64,000 bases of DNA, taken from SM1-46 sp002451215. GTDB lineage: Bacteria; Pseudomonadota; Gammaproteobacteria; Acidiferrobacterales; Sulfurifustaceae. Of the stretch, positions 1-8,771 are shown in pieces (the first letter of the stretch is position 1; every line of letters starts with the position of its first letter). The position numbers and the translations under genes are program-made. The stretch lies in the NCBI GenBank assembly GCA_002451215.1, contig DKBM01000064.1, positions 3,723-67,722 on the forward strand, given 5' to 3'. Below the pieces are notes generated by a model. It made no database searches. It worked only from the letters and a program-made list of their open reading frames with translations, and had not been told where the DNA came from.

Positions 1-601
1 CGTGGCGGCGCTCGCGGCGGATCTGCTTGCGCTTCTTGGCGTTCAGCGTGGACAAAAAATCCTCGAAGTCGCGATAGCCGGGATTGAGCCAGTGATACTG
101 AAAGCCGTCGCGGCGCATCAGGCCGTGGCGCTCGAGTTGCGCCATGTCTGTCGCATGCGGGAACAGCCAGTGCATGGAAGAGGCCCCCAGCTTGCGCGCG
201 AGCTCGGTGGCGCCCTCAGCCAGCGTGCGCTGGATCTCATCGCGGTCAGGGCGATCTGCGACAAGCAGTCGGGGGCCCGTGATCGGAGTGAACGGAATGG
301 CACTGATTAACTTGGGGAAGTAACGCAGGCCGGCACGGTGGTATGCCTCGGCCCAGGCGAAATCAAACACGAATTCGCCGTAAGTATGACTCTTGGCGTA
401 GATCGGCGCCGCGCCGACGATCTCTCCGTGATTCGTCACGAGGAGGTAGTGCGGTACCCAGCCGGCTTGCGGCACAGCGCAGCCAGTTTCTTCGAACGCG
501 GCAAACAGCTCGTGGCGCACGAGTGGGTGGTGGTCGCCCGCGAGTGAATTCCATTGCGCGGACGGTATCTCCGCAATTCGCTCGACGACCTTGATTTCCA
601 T
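1..601 (-). CDS. FemAB-like acyltransferase (DUF482/COG3146 family), 3' end outside window
   Basis: This open-ended minus-strand reading frame starts at the ATG at 601 (MEIKVVERIAEIPSAQWNSL) and stays open to base 1, so about 200 N-terminal residues are seen. The pattern W-N-S-L near residue 17, then HPLVRHEF-like, then AKSHTYGEFVFDFAWA and PFTPITGPRLL, is what I recognise from the COG3146/DUF482 'peptidogalycan biosynthesis' proteins, which have a GNAT/FemAB-like fold and are usually about 380 residues long. Substrate and role are not established for the family. It lies 117 bases downstream of, and codirectional with, the TolC gene. The C-terminal half is missing because the window ends. Confidence 0.8.
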   Translation of the reverse strand, partial: MEIKVVERIAEIPSAQWNSLAGDHHPLVRHELFAAFEETGCAVPQAGWVPHYLLVTNHGEIVGAAPIYAKSHTYGEFVFDFAWAEAYHRAGLRYFPKLISAIPFTPITGPRLLVADRPDRDEIQRTLAEGATELARKLGASSMHWLFPHATDMAQLERHGLMRRDGFQYHWLNPGYRDFEDFLSTLNAKKRKQIRRERRH

Positions 602-702
602 TGGGCAATTCTAGCGTCGGTGTCTAACCGCTTGGCACGACATTTCGCGTGTTGTTTGGGCGCCCACCTAAAATGGCCGGAAGCAGTGCAGAACTGACGA
701 GT

Positions 703-718
703 CGCGCGAAAACGCGCG
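703..718 (-). terminator. Short GC hairpin at the 3' end of the TolC gene, possible weak terminator
   Basis: CGCGCG-AAAA-CGCGCG is a perfect six-base-pair stem with a four-base loop, lying directly beyond the TolC stop codon (719-721) on the minus strand. No T tract follows on that strand, so it is not a canonical intrinsic terminator; it may only protect the 3' end. Confidence 0.3.
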
Positions 719-2059
719 TCAGGGAGCAGCGGCCGCGTAGCCCAACAGTCGATTGACCTGCTCGAGGTCTTCCTCGGCAAGCGCGCCGACGGCGGCCTTG
801 AGCCGAAGCCGGGCCTGAAGGTAAAGGTAGCGCTGTTCGGCAAGATCGCGGCGGGTGCGGAACAGGACGCGCTGCGAGATGAGCACGTCGGAGGCATTAC
901 GCACGCCGCGCTCGTAGCCGAGTACCACGGACTCAAGCGCCCGGCGATTCGAAGCGAGCGCGCGTTCCAGGGCTTCCACCCGTGCCAGCCCGTTGCGCAC
1001 CGCCGCGTAGGCATCGCGTGCACTGAAAGCGCTTTCGCGCCGCAACTGCTCGAGACGCTGGCCGGCTTCATCGCGACGGGCGGCCGCCTCGCGCACACGC
1101 GACTGCGTGTCGCCACCTTCGTAGAGCGGCAGATTGAATGCGAGTCCGATCTGGTTGGTGCGTGTTTCCAGCGGGAAACCAAATACCGAACCTTGGGCGT
1201 CGTTGTGGGCATGCGAGGCATTGAGGTCGAGCGTCGGGTAGTGGCCGCCGCGCTGCTTCTCGAGTTCCTGCGCGGCGGACTCCACCGCCTGTTGCTGTGC
1301 CAGGACGAGGGGATTGTCGATGCGCGCAGCGTCTTCCCACTTTTCCACCTGCGCGGGTTGCGGCGGCTCAAGTGGCAGCGGTCGGGTGAGGCGCGCCAGC
1401 GTGCCGGGGCGCAGGCCAGTCAGCACGCGCAGCGCCTCGCGTTTCACCTCGAGTGTATTGGCTGCCTCAATCTCCTGGGCCACAGTCAGGTCATAGTTAG
1501 ACTGTGCATCGTCTACGTCGATTATGGTGCCGATGCCGACCGAAGCATTGCGTCGTGTCAGGTCAAGGAGCCTGGCCACGGCTTCTTTTTCCGACACTGC
1601 GAAATCGTGGATGTCTTGCGCCGCTAGCGCGGTCAGGTAGGTTTGCGACACACGCAAAATCAGATCCTGCCGCGCGGTGGCGAGCTCGTAGTCCGCGCGC
1701 GCGGCGTCCGCCTTGCCCTGTTCGTAAGCCGCAAAATTCTTCTTGCGATAGATGGGTTGAGACAGCGTAAGGCTGTAACTGTTAGTGGGATAGCGATAGC
1801 TCGAGTCGACACCGGGCGACGTCACGTCCTGATCGGTTTCCGTGCGGCCTGCGGACAGATTGACGCCCGGTAAAAGTTGCGCGAGACCCTGCGGCGCACG
1901 CTCCACTGCGGCGTTCCGCGCCGACCGTGCCGCGGCAAACTGCGCATCGTTCTGTTGGGCCGCCCGGAAGATCTCCATGAGATCTTCCGCCCGCGCTGGC
2001 GAGCAGAGCATGGCCGCCGCCGCGACGGTGCACAGCGCCATGAAGGTCGAGTTCCTCAT
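719..2059 (-). CDS. TolC-family outer membrane efflux protein
   Basis: This 446-residue protein has an N-terminal signal peptide ending near AARA-ED (about residue 24). Two repeated OEP domains follow, rich in Ala, Gln, Arg and Leu, as expected for the long TolC coiled-coil helices. The stretch QPIYRKKNFAAYEQGKADA and the internal repeat NLPLYEGGDTQSRVREAAAR are typical of the type I secretion/TolC branch. It should form the trimeric outer membrane duct for the RND pump encoded just upstream. Its start overlaps the RND stop by four bases (ATGA), so translation is probably coupled. Length is normal for the family. The exact substrate cannot be deduced. Confidence 0.93.
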   Translation of the reverse strand: MRNSTFMALCTVAAAAMLCSPARAEDLMEIFRAAQQNDAQFAAARSARNAAVERAPQGLAQLLPGVNLSAGRTETDQDVTSPGVDSSYRYPTNSYSLTLSQPIYRKKNFAAYEQGKADAARADYELATARQDLILRVSQTYLTALAAQDIHDFAVSEKEAVARLLDLTRRNASVGIGTIIDVDDAQSNYDLTVAQEIEAANTLEVKREALRVLTGLRPGTLARLTRPLPLEPPQPAQVEKWEDAARIDNPLVLAQQQAVESAAQELEKQRGGHYPTLDLNASHAHNDAQGSVFGFPLETRTNQIGLAFNLPLYEGGDTQSRVREAAARRDEAGQRLEQLRRESAFSARDAYAAVRNGLARVEALERALASNRRALESVVLGYERGVRNASDVLISQRVLFRTRRDLAEQRYLYLQARLRLKAAVGALAEEDLEQVNRLLGYAAAAP

Positions 2060-5000
2060 GGGCGAGCGTTCCGCGGGCGGCGCAGGCCGCGGGCAACGAA
2101 GGGTAGCGCGAACAGGCCCTTGAGCCAGCCTCGACCGCGCGCGCCCTCCACGAGAGAGTAGACCGCCGGTACCACCACCAGCGTGAGCAGGGTGGAGGAC
2201 ACCATGCCGCCCATTACCACCAGCGAAAGTGGCCGGTTCGTTTCGACACCGGGTCCCAGACCGATCGCGGCCGGCAGCATGGCGGCGATGACGGTGAGTG
2301 AGGTGATCAGCACGGGCCGCATCCGGTGTGGACAGGCCTCCATCAGTGCATCGTGAATACTCTTCCCGGCAGCACGGTACTGGTTGGTGAGGTCAATCAG
2401 CAGGATCGAGTTCTTGGCCACTAGCCCCATCAGCAGGATCATGCCAATCATCGAAAACAGATTCAGCGTGTCACCAAACATCCATAGCGCGCTGACGCCA
2501 CCGATGATGGCGAGTGGTTGCGCAACCATGACCACTAGCGGTTGGACCAGCGAGTTGAACTGGCTGGCAAGCACCATGTAAATCATGACTAGCGCCAGCG
2601 AGAAGGCGAAGATTACGTACTGGCCAGTTTTTGCGAATTCCTCGGCTTGGCCGAGGAAGGCAATGGTATAGCCGGCTGGCAGAATCTCGGTGCCGATCCG
2701 CCGGACTGCCGCGGCGGCATCGCCGAGCGGCAGTCCTTCCAGCGCGCCATATACGAAGCTTGCGTACTGGCGGTTGCGCCGCTTGATCTCGGCCGGGCCG
2801 AGACCTTCCTGGACGCGCACGAGCGCGTCCAGGCGTATCAACTCGCCGGCGCGATTCTTGACGTAAATCTTCTTCAGTACGTCCTGGTCGACGCGCGCGG
2901 ATGCCTCGACCTGCAGGCGGATGTCGTAACGTTGGCTGCCCTCGCGAAACTGCGCGATGTCAATGCCGCCAGTGGTGGCGCTCAGTGTCTGGGCGATGTC
3001 CGCGGCGGTGAGCCCGACCTGCGCCGCGCGTTCGCGGTCAAGTTCGAGACGCACCTCCGGCAGGTTCAGCTTGAGATCTGTGTCGAGCTTGGCAATGCCT
3101 TGCACCTGACCGAGTAGTTCGACCATGCGCGGCGTCAGTTCACCAAGCTTATTGAGATCCGGGCCGACGATGGCGAATTGCAACGGCTCGCCGCGCTGTC
3201 CACCAATTGCCGAGATATTGGCCGGAAATGACTGAATACCCGGAATCTGATTGAGTTCGCGCCGCAGCTCAGCCATGACACGGGGCTGCGAAAGCTTACG
3301 TTCCTTGCGGTCCTTGAGGCGCACGAAGGTCTGGCCGGTTGTGACCTGGCCAGTCTCGCCGATGCCCACCGCCGAGAAGTAGCTGTAAATCTCCGGCCGC
3401 TTGGCCACGATCGCCTCGACCTCGGCGATCTTGTGGTCCATATATTCCAGATTAGAGCCGAGCGGAGCCTGCGTCATGATCATGAAGCGTGACTCGTCTT
3501 CCTCGGGTACGAAAGTCTTGCCGACGTAAGCAAACGGGAAGTAGCTCGAGGCGACGATAACCGTCGCAATCAATACAACTTTCCAGCGATGGGCCAGCGC
3601 GTAGGCAAGCATTCGCCGGTAGCCGCTCTCGAGCGCCAAGAAGGCGCGCTCCAGCACGCGGTACACCCGGCCATGGGTCTTGGGCATGGTGAGGTAACGT
3701 GCCGACAGCATTGGCGTGAGGGTGAGCGATACAAACAGCGAGGCCAGTACGCCGATCACCACCACGAGCGCAAACGACGACATGAACCGACCGACGATGC
3801 CGGTAATGAATGCCACCGGCAAGAAGATCGATACGAGCGTGAGCGTTGAGGCGAGCACCGCAAAGATTACCTGGTTGGAACCGGCGATCGCAGCCTTCTC
3901 CCTTTCCTCGTGCTGCTCCTCACGATGCCGAAAGATGTTCTCCAGCACTACGATCGCGTCGTCGACCACCACGCCGATAAGCAGCAGCAGCCCGAGCAGG
4001 GTGATCTTGTTCAGTGTGTAGCCCACGAAGTACATCACCGCGAAGGTCGCAAACAGTGACACCGGGATGGCCGTCGCAATAATCAGTGTGGAGCGTCCGC
4101 TCTTGAGGAACAGGAACACCATGAGCGCCGCGAACAGCGTGCCCAACAGGAGATGCTCCTTAAGCGCGTCGATTGACTGGCGGATCGAGATGGAGTCGTC
4201 AGACGAATAGCGCAGCTCGAGCCCCGGCGGCAGGTTGGGCTTAAGTTCCTTCTCGACCCGTGCCTTGATGCGGTCCACCACCGCCACGGTATTGGCATCG
4301 CTTGCCTTGACGATGCCGAGGCCCACGGCTGGAACGCCCATGTAGCGCGCCAGCTTGCGGGCGTCTTCCAGCCCGTCCTCCACGCGCGCCACGTTGCGCA
4401 GGTAGATCGGCGTGCCCTGACGGTAGGCAACGATCAGCTCATTCATGTCAGGGATGCGGCTGTACTCGGCATCGAACTTGATCAGCCATTCACGTCGCGG
4501 ACTATCGATAAATCCGGCCGGTTGGGTGATGTGCTCACGCTTGAAGGCAGTCTCAACATCAAGCGGCGAAAGTTCGTAGGCACGCAATCGCTCCGGCTGA
4601 AGCCAGATGCGAATGGTGCGCTTGATCTGGCCGCCAATCAGGACTTCGCCAACGCCGTTAACCGATTCGAGACGCGGTTTGAGCACCTCGTCAGCATAAG
4701 TGTTCAGTTCCTGAATGGTGCGATCGCCGGTAAGGGCGACCCACAGCACCGGGGTGGCACCGACCTCCACCTTGCGCACCGTGGGAGGGTCGGCGTCAAT
4801 CGGCAGCAGTTTCAGGATGCTGTCGACCTTGGCCTTGACCTCCTGATAGGCGACGTCAACGTTCTTCTCAAGCTCGAATTCGACCGCCACCACTGAGACG
4901 CCAAGCTGGGAGCTTGAGGTTATCGACTTCACGCCGGGCACCTGATTGACCACTTCTTCGACGCGGTCGGTAATATTGCGATCGATGACTTCCGGGTCAG

Positions 5001-5160
5001 CGCCCTGCATTGTCGTGACGACGCTCACCACCGGAAATTCGATACGTGGAAACTTGTCGATCCCGAGGCGATTGAGCGCGATCACACCGAACAGGATGAG
5101 CACCAGGCTCATCATGAGTGTCAGCACATATCGACGGATGGAGAATTCGGGCAATGTCAC
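2056..5160 (-). CDS. RND-family multidrug efflux transporter, inner membrane pump (HAE1/AcrB type)
   Basis: The pump is about 1034 residues from the GTG at 5160 (VTLPEFSIRRYVLTLMM). I chose this start because the family begins almost exactly there and it sits just beyond the adaptor stop at 5165; a longer in-frame extension to 5226 would lie inside the adaptor gene. TM1 is followed by a porter loop (GADPEVIDRNITDRVEEVVNQV). TM4 carries the double aspartate of proton relay (GVVVDDAIVVLENIFRHREE), and the second half repeats the architecture (GLVAKNSILLIDLTNQYR). It acts in the inner membrane, using the proton gradient to export hydrophobic compounds through the adaptor and TolC. It is the third gene of the tetR-adaptor-pump-tolC operon. 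Confidence 0.95.
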   Translation of the reverse strand: MTLPEFSIRRYVLTLMMSLVLILFGVIALNRLGIDKFPRIEFPVVSVVTTMQGADPEVIDRNITDRVEEVVNQVPGVKSITSSSQLGVSVVAVEFELEKNVDVAYQEVKAKVDSILKLLPIDADPPTVRKVEVGATPVLWVALTGDRTIQELNTYADEVLKPRLESVNGVGEVLIGGQIKRTIRIWLQPERLRAYELSPLDVETAFKREHITQPAGFIDSPRREWLIKFDAEYSRIPDMNELIVAYRQGTPIYLRNVARVEDGLEDARKLARYMGVPAVGLGIVKASDANTVAVVDRIKARVEKELKPNLPPGLELRYSSDDSISIRQSIDALKEHLLLGTLFAALMVFLFLKSGRSTLIIATAIPVSLFATFAVMYFVGYTLNKITLLGLLLLIGVVVDDAIVVLENIFRHREEQHEEREKAAIAGSNQVIFAVLASTLTLVSIFLPVAFITGIVGRFMSSFALVVVIGVLASLFVSLTLTPMLSARYLTMPKTHGRVYRVLERAFLALESGYRRMLAYALAHRWKVVLIATVIVASSYFPFAYVGKTFVPEEDESRFMIMTQAPLGSNLEYMDHKIAEVEAIVAKRPEIYSYFSAVGIGETGQVTTGQTFVRLKDRKERKLSQPRVMAELRRELNQIPGIQSFPANISAIGGQRGEPLQFAIVGPDLNKLGELTPRMVELLGQVQGIAKLDTDLKLNLPEVRLELDRERAAQVGLTAADIAQTLSATTGGIDIAQFREGSQRYDIRLQVEASARVDQDVLKKIYVKNRAGELIRLDALVRVQEGLGPAEIKRRNRQYASFVYGALEGLPLGDAAAAVRRIGTEILPAGYTIAFLGQAEEFAKTGQYVIFAFSLALVMIYMVLASQFNSLVQPLVVMVAQPLAIIGGVSALWMFGDTLNLFSMIGMILLMGLVAKNSILLIDLTNQYRAAGKSIHDALMEACPHRMRPVLITSLTVIAAMLPAAIGLGPGVETNRPLSLVVMGGMVSSTLLTLVVVPAVYSLVEGARGRGWLKGLFALPFVARGLRRPRNARP

Positions 5161-5164
5161 GCGA

Positions 5165-5851
5165 CTAGGGCTCCCGCACCTTGATCTTGGCGCCGTCTGA
5201 GAGCAGCGCCGCGCCGTCCACAACAATAGCCTCGTCTGCCTGAAGACCCTTCTTCACTTCGATCATGCCATCACGCACGATACCGGTGTCGACGGGTCGT
5301 TCCTTGGCCAGTTCCCCGTTGATTGCGTAGACCACGGATCCCTTTGCGCGAAGCACGACGGCGGTTTCGGGAACCACGAGCGCACCGTGCTTGACGCCGA
5401 CCGTCACTTCGCCGCGGATACTTCCTGTTGGCCGCCAGTTGTCGTTGGCAACCGCTACGATCACGTCGCGCGACAAGGTGGTCGCGCTGAGTGCCGGGCG
5501 GATTTCGCGAATTTCGCCGCGCACCGTCTGTCCCGGTTGCGCAAAGTCGGACAAGGTCACGGCCTGCCCAGACCGCAAACGCTGGGCGACATGATCCGGA
5601 AAGGGGAGGCGAACATAGAATGTCCCGCGGCGCGTGCGTGTCGGGTCGTAGTCGAGTGCCATGCCCAGCGCAGTCTCCATACCGACTGCGGACTCGGTAA
5701 CGACGAGGTCTTTCTTCTCCACCTTGGCGGTCGTCACGCTGACAACACGCTCGGGCGGCTTGGCCTGCTTGTCCGGGCCACAGGCTGCGATCGCGAGGAC
5801 CACCAGCGCCATGGCGACAAGCCTCGGGGTGCGGCGTGCAAAGGCGGACAT
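5165..5851 (-). CDS. Very short RND efflux periplasmic adaptor (membrane fusion lipoprotein)
   Basis: This protein has only 228 residues, against roughly 350-400 for usual adaptors. The N-terminus is a lipoprotein signal with lipobox I-A-A-C (Cys24). After VVTESAVGMETALGMALDYDP it goes straight to the beta-barrel segment (GTFYVRLPFPDHVAQRLRSG) and the membrane-proximal domain (GALVVPETAVVLRAKGSVVY). The lipoyl half-motifs and the alpha-helical hairpin that normally contacts TolC are not visible. No N gap lies here and the reading frame is intact, so this looks like a genuine minimal adaptor. It follows tetR by three bases and precedes the pump; the role as adaptor is inferred from position and the conserved C-terminal half. 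Confidence 0.85.
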   Translation of the reverse strand: MSAFARRTPRLVAMALVVLAIAACGPDKQAKPPERVVSVTTAKVEKKDLVVTESAVGMETALGMALDYDPTRTRRGTFYVRLPFPDHVAQRLRSGQAVTLSDFAQPGQTVRGEIREIRPALSATTLSRDVIVAVANDNWRPTGSIRGEVTVGVKHGALVVPETAVVLRAKGSVVYAINGELAKERPVDTGIVRDGMIEVKKGLQADEAIVVDGAALLSDGAKIKVREP

Positions 5852-5854
5852 GGG

Positions 5855-6514
5855 TCAGTTCCCCGCGGTTGGCGCAGCGGGTGACCCGGGAGTACGGGCA
5901 ATACCGTGCATCAGAATGTCAACCAGCATGGTGCTGTAACGGGCCGGGTCGTTCGCAAAGTTGACGTCGCGAAAGTGTTTCAGCACGTCGCGAGCTTCAA
6001 AGAAGAACACGTTGGCACCGATCAGTACCGTCGCGATCATGGCCGGATCGAGATCGGCGCGCAGGTGTCCCTTGAGTTGCCCCTGGCGAAGGATTGCGAC
6101 GAACCGTGCGAAGTTCTCGCCAAACACTTTTTCCGCGAACTCCTGGCCGCGGCGCTCGCCATCGACGAGCAGCTCGCGCAGGATGAGTCGCTGTATCTGG
6201 TCATGCTCAAGCATGTCATTCAGCATGCTTGCAGCATAAGAGGAGAAGCGTTGGGCAAACGGACCGTGCTCGGTGCCAAGTTCGCCCAGACGCTCCCCGA
6301 CGTCATGGCAGGCAGCGCGGACGACGGCGAGATAGAGCGATTCCTTGCTGCTGAAGTGATGGAAGATATTTGCCTTCGATACGCCGGCGCGCTCGGCAAT
6401 AGCGTTCATCGAAACGGCGTCGTAGCTGCTTTCTGCGAACAGGCCTGCCGCTGCATCCAGGATGCGCGCCACGGCATCGGTCCGGCTCGCTACGTTGGCG
6501 GGAAGTGCGCTCAT
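5855..6514 (-). CDS. TetR-family transcriptional regulator of the RND operon
   Basis: This 219-residue protein has an N-terminal helix-turn-helix at about residues 12-58. The pattern VARILDAAAGLFAESSYDAVSM followed by IAERAGVSKANIFHHFSSKESLY is a near-textbook TetR DNA-binding domain. The C-terminal all-helical part is the ligand and dimer domain and is not family-specific. It is the first gene of the minus-strand operon (adaptor, pump and TolC follow within bases). A TetR-like palindrome lies 42-57 bases upstream of its start, so autorepression relieved by an effluxed ligand is the likely mode. It might also affect the divergent MacAB-like operon, whose start is about 180 bases beyond the palindrome. 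Confidence 0.93.
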   Translation of the reverse strand: MSALPANVASRTDAVARILDAAAGLFAESSYDAVSMNAIAERAGVSKANIFHHFSSKESLYLAVVRAACHDVGERLGELGTEHGPFAQRFSSYAASMLNDMLEHDQIQRLILRELLVDGERRGQEFAEKVFGENFARFVAILRQGQLKGHLRADLDPAMIATVLIGANVFFFEARDVLKHFRDVNFANDPARYSTMLVDILMHGIARTPGSPAAPTAGN

Positions 6515-6555
6515 CGGATCCCCCGTAAGACTTTGAGTTGCACCGGGTATATACT

Positions 6556-6571
6556 GACTGACCGGTCGGTC
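6556..6571. promoter_or_regulatory. Imperfect palindrome, probable TetR operator
   Basis: GACTGACCGGTCGGTC is a 16-base inverted repeat centred on ACCGGT, with seven of eight arm positions matching. It lies between the TetR gene and the divergent TolC gene. Sites built on ACCGGT with flanking TGA/TCA are common upstream of TetR/AcrR-type regulators. Binding is inferred, not shown. Confidence 0.6.
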
Positions 6572-6754
6572 GGCAAATCCTAGTTTAGAACTTGGTTGTT
6601 TTCAACGGGTCGTATTGTGGGTGTAGCGTTGGTCTCAGCGGCGTTGCCGGCGATGGATAATATGTGTCGTATTGGCGTCTCGAGCGCATTGGATCGACGC
6701 AGGACCTGAAGAAAACATCTGAACTGCCATTCATCTCCTCTTTCCACGTCTCCC

Positions 6755-7926
6755 ATGTCGATTCGTCTGGCTGTCTTCCTCCCTGCGTCATCGTCGCGCC
6801 TCGTGACAGCGCTCGTGGCCGTTGCCCTGGTTGCCATGGCGCCCCCAGCGTGGGCAATCAATTGGCGGGAAAGCGTTGCCGAGGCGAGCACCAGCAACCC
6901 GGAGCTGGCGAGCGCCCGCTCCAATTTGCAGGCAGCGGAATCCCGAATTCAGGCGGCACGCAGCGGCTACTATCCGCAAGTCTCGGCAAGCGTCGGCTAT
7001 CAGGACAACTCCGGCCTGGCAGTGATCCCGGGCCGCGTTCATGGCGCCGACGCAACCGCCACGCAGAATCTCTTCGCCGGATTCCAGGATGTTGCCAAGG
7101 TCGAACAGGCGAGCGCCAATGCACAAGTTGCGCGATCCGACCTGGTTGCAGTTCGGGCGCGGATTTCCTACGCGCTGAAGCTTGCTTATGCCACTCTGCG
7201 CTACGTGCAGGAAGCCGTGACGCTCACGGAGGCGATTATGCGCCGGACCGAGGAGAACCTGCGGCTCGTGCAATTGCGCTTCGAGGGGGGGCGCGAAAAC
7301 AAGGGATCGCTGCTGCTCACGCGGGCGACGCTCAAGCAAGCACAGCTCGACAATCTTCAGTCGCGCCAGGCCATACCTTCGGCGCAGGCGCAGTTGGCAC
7401 GCGCACTTGGCCGAGCCGACCCGAGCGGGTTGCGCGCGATTGACGATGTGCCCGTTTCGGAACCGCCGAAAGACCCTGATTTTCCGTCGCTGGCTGCGGC
7501 TGTTCCCGAGTTTCGCCGTACGCAGGCGCAGGAGTCTGCGGCGCGGGCGGACGTGCGACTCAATCGGTCAGGGTTCTATCCTACGCTCGATCTGTTCGGT
7601 ACTTACGGGCGGGAGGGTAGCGATTGGCTGCTTGAGGATACCCGCCGAACAGTGGGCGTGAGGCTCGCGATACCAATTTTTGACGGTGGCCGCGATTATT
7701 ATGGGGTGGACGCGGCATCAGCTGCACTGGCAGCGGCCTCATTTGCGCGCGGCGATACGGAACGGCTCTCGCTGGAGCGTCTTAGAAAGGCGTACGCCGC
7801 GTATGTCGAAGCCATTGAGCGCGTGCGGGTCGACGAGGCGTTTCTCGAAGCCGCGGTTACGCGTGCCGATATCGCGCGCAGCAAGTACGACAACGGGCTC
7901 ATGTCGTTCGAGGACTGGGATCGCAT
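6755..7926 (+). CDS. TolC-family outer membrane protein, C-terminus lost at assembly gap
   Basis: The visible part is about 390 residues from the ATG at 6755. A long signal peptide ends near PPAWA-IN (about residue 35). OEP repeats follow: ASTSNPELASARSNLQAAE, then LNRSGFYPTLDLFGTYG, then IPIFDGGRDYYGVDAASAAL. The frame runs up to SFEDWDR, where family members normally have a few dozen more residues; the sequence then breaks at NN (7927-7928). It heads a plus-strand TolC / MacA-like / MacB-like operon and should provide the outer membrane channel of that tripartite exporter. It is only distantly similar to the TolC protein at 719-2059, so this is not a recent duplicate. Confidence 0.9.
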
Positions 7927-7928
7927 NN
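7927..7928. other. Assembly gap (NN) between TolC and adaptor genes
   Basis: The TolC C-terminus and the adaptor N-terminus (signal anchor and first lipoyl half) are both absent around these two Ns. By family comparison probably a few hundred bases are missing; the two-base length is nominal. Confidence 0.9.
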
Positions 7929-8765
7929 CGTGGCCCGATCGAGGTCACAATCGTTGCCACCGGCGTGGTGCAGCCGCGCAACCGTCTGGAGATCAAACCG
8001 CCGATTCCCGGTCGGATCGAGTCGGTGCTGGTGGTAGAAGGCCAGGACGTTGTCCAGGGACAGGTACTTGCCTGGACGAGCTCGACAGAGCGCGCCGCGC
8101 TCATCGACGCCGCCCGCGCCCGCGGACCCGAGGAGGTGAAGCGCTGGGAAGAGATGTATCGCGCCACGCCGATCCTGGCTCCGATCCGTGGCACCGTGAT
8201 TGCGCGCAACCGTGAACCGGGCCAGACGTTCACCAGCGCGGATCCGGTATTTGTCATGTCCGATCGATTGACGGTCAAGGCACAGGTCGACGAAACCGAT
8301 ATTGCCAAGGTGAAGTTGCGTCAGCGGGCGCGCATTACGCTCGACGCCTACCCGGATACGGGATTCGACGGTGTCGTGGAGCAGATTGCCTACGACGCCA
8401 AAACCGTCAGCAACGTCACCACCTATGAAGTCGACGTGCTGCCGGTAAAGTCTCCGGCTTTCATGCGCAGCGGGATGACGGCGAATGTGAGTTTCCAGCT
8501 CGAATCGCGTCAGGATGCCCTGTTGGTGCCGACCGGAGCGGTCAAGGTGCGCGACGGAAAGACCTTTGCGTTGGTGCCAGCGGCCGATGGCTCGCAGACC
8601 GAGCGCGAGATCCGCTTGGGTGTGAGCGACGGGCGTAACAGCGAGATCGTCGACGGGCTTGCCGAAGGCGACAAGGTGCTGATCACGCAGCTCCGTAAGA
8701 AAAGCAAGAGCAACGGATCGGGTGGCACCAATCCACTCTCGCCGATGAGGCGCAAGCGTAACTGA
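7929..8765 (+). CDS. MacA-like periplasmic adaptor (HlyD family), N-terminus lost at assembly gap
   Basis: The reading frame enters from the gap at RGPIEVTIVATGVVQPRNRL and runs to the stop at 8763-8765, about 277 residues. The first lipoyl half (PPIPGRIESVLVVEGQDVVQGQVLA), a short helical hairpin (ERAALIDAARARGPEEVKRWEEMY), the second lipoyl half (PILAPIRGTVIARNREPGQTF), a beta-barrel and the membrane-proximal domain are all visible, the order expected for MacA-type adaptors. The hairpin is short. The C-terminal tail is basic and Ser/Gly-rich (RKKSKSNGSGG). It couples the ATPase/permease encoded six bases downstream to the TolC protein upstream. Confidence 0.88.
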   Translation, partial: RGPIEVTIVATGVVQPRNRLEIKPPIPGRIESVLVVEGQDVVQGQVLAWTSSTERAALIDAARARGPEEVKRWEEMYRATPILAPIRGTVIARNREPGQTFTSADPVFVMSDRLTVKAQVDETDIAKVKLRQRARITLDAYPDTGFDGVVEQIAYDAKTVSNVTTYEVDVLPVKSPAFMRSGMTANVSFQLESRQDALLVPTGAVKVRDGKTFALVPAADGSQTEREIRLGVSDGRNSEIVDGLAEGDKVLITQLRKKSKSNGSGGTNPLSPMRRKRN

Positions 8766-8771
8766 GCAGGC

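Noticed and set aside
436..1371. 311-residue minus-strand frame overlapping the FemAB-like and TolC genes
   Set aside because: It is out of frame with both real genes and is Arg/Ser-rich, as shadow frames usually are in this composition.
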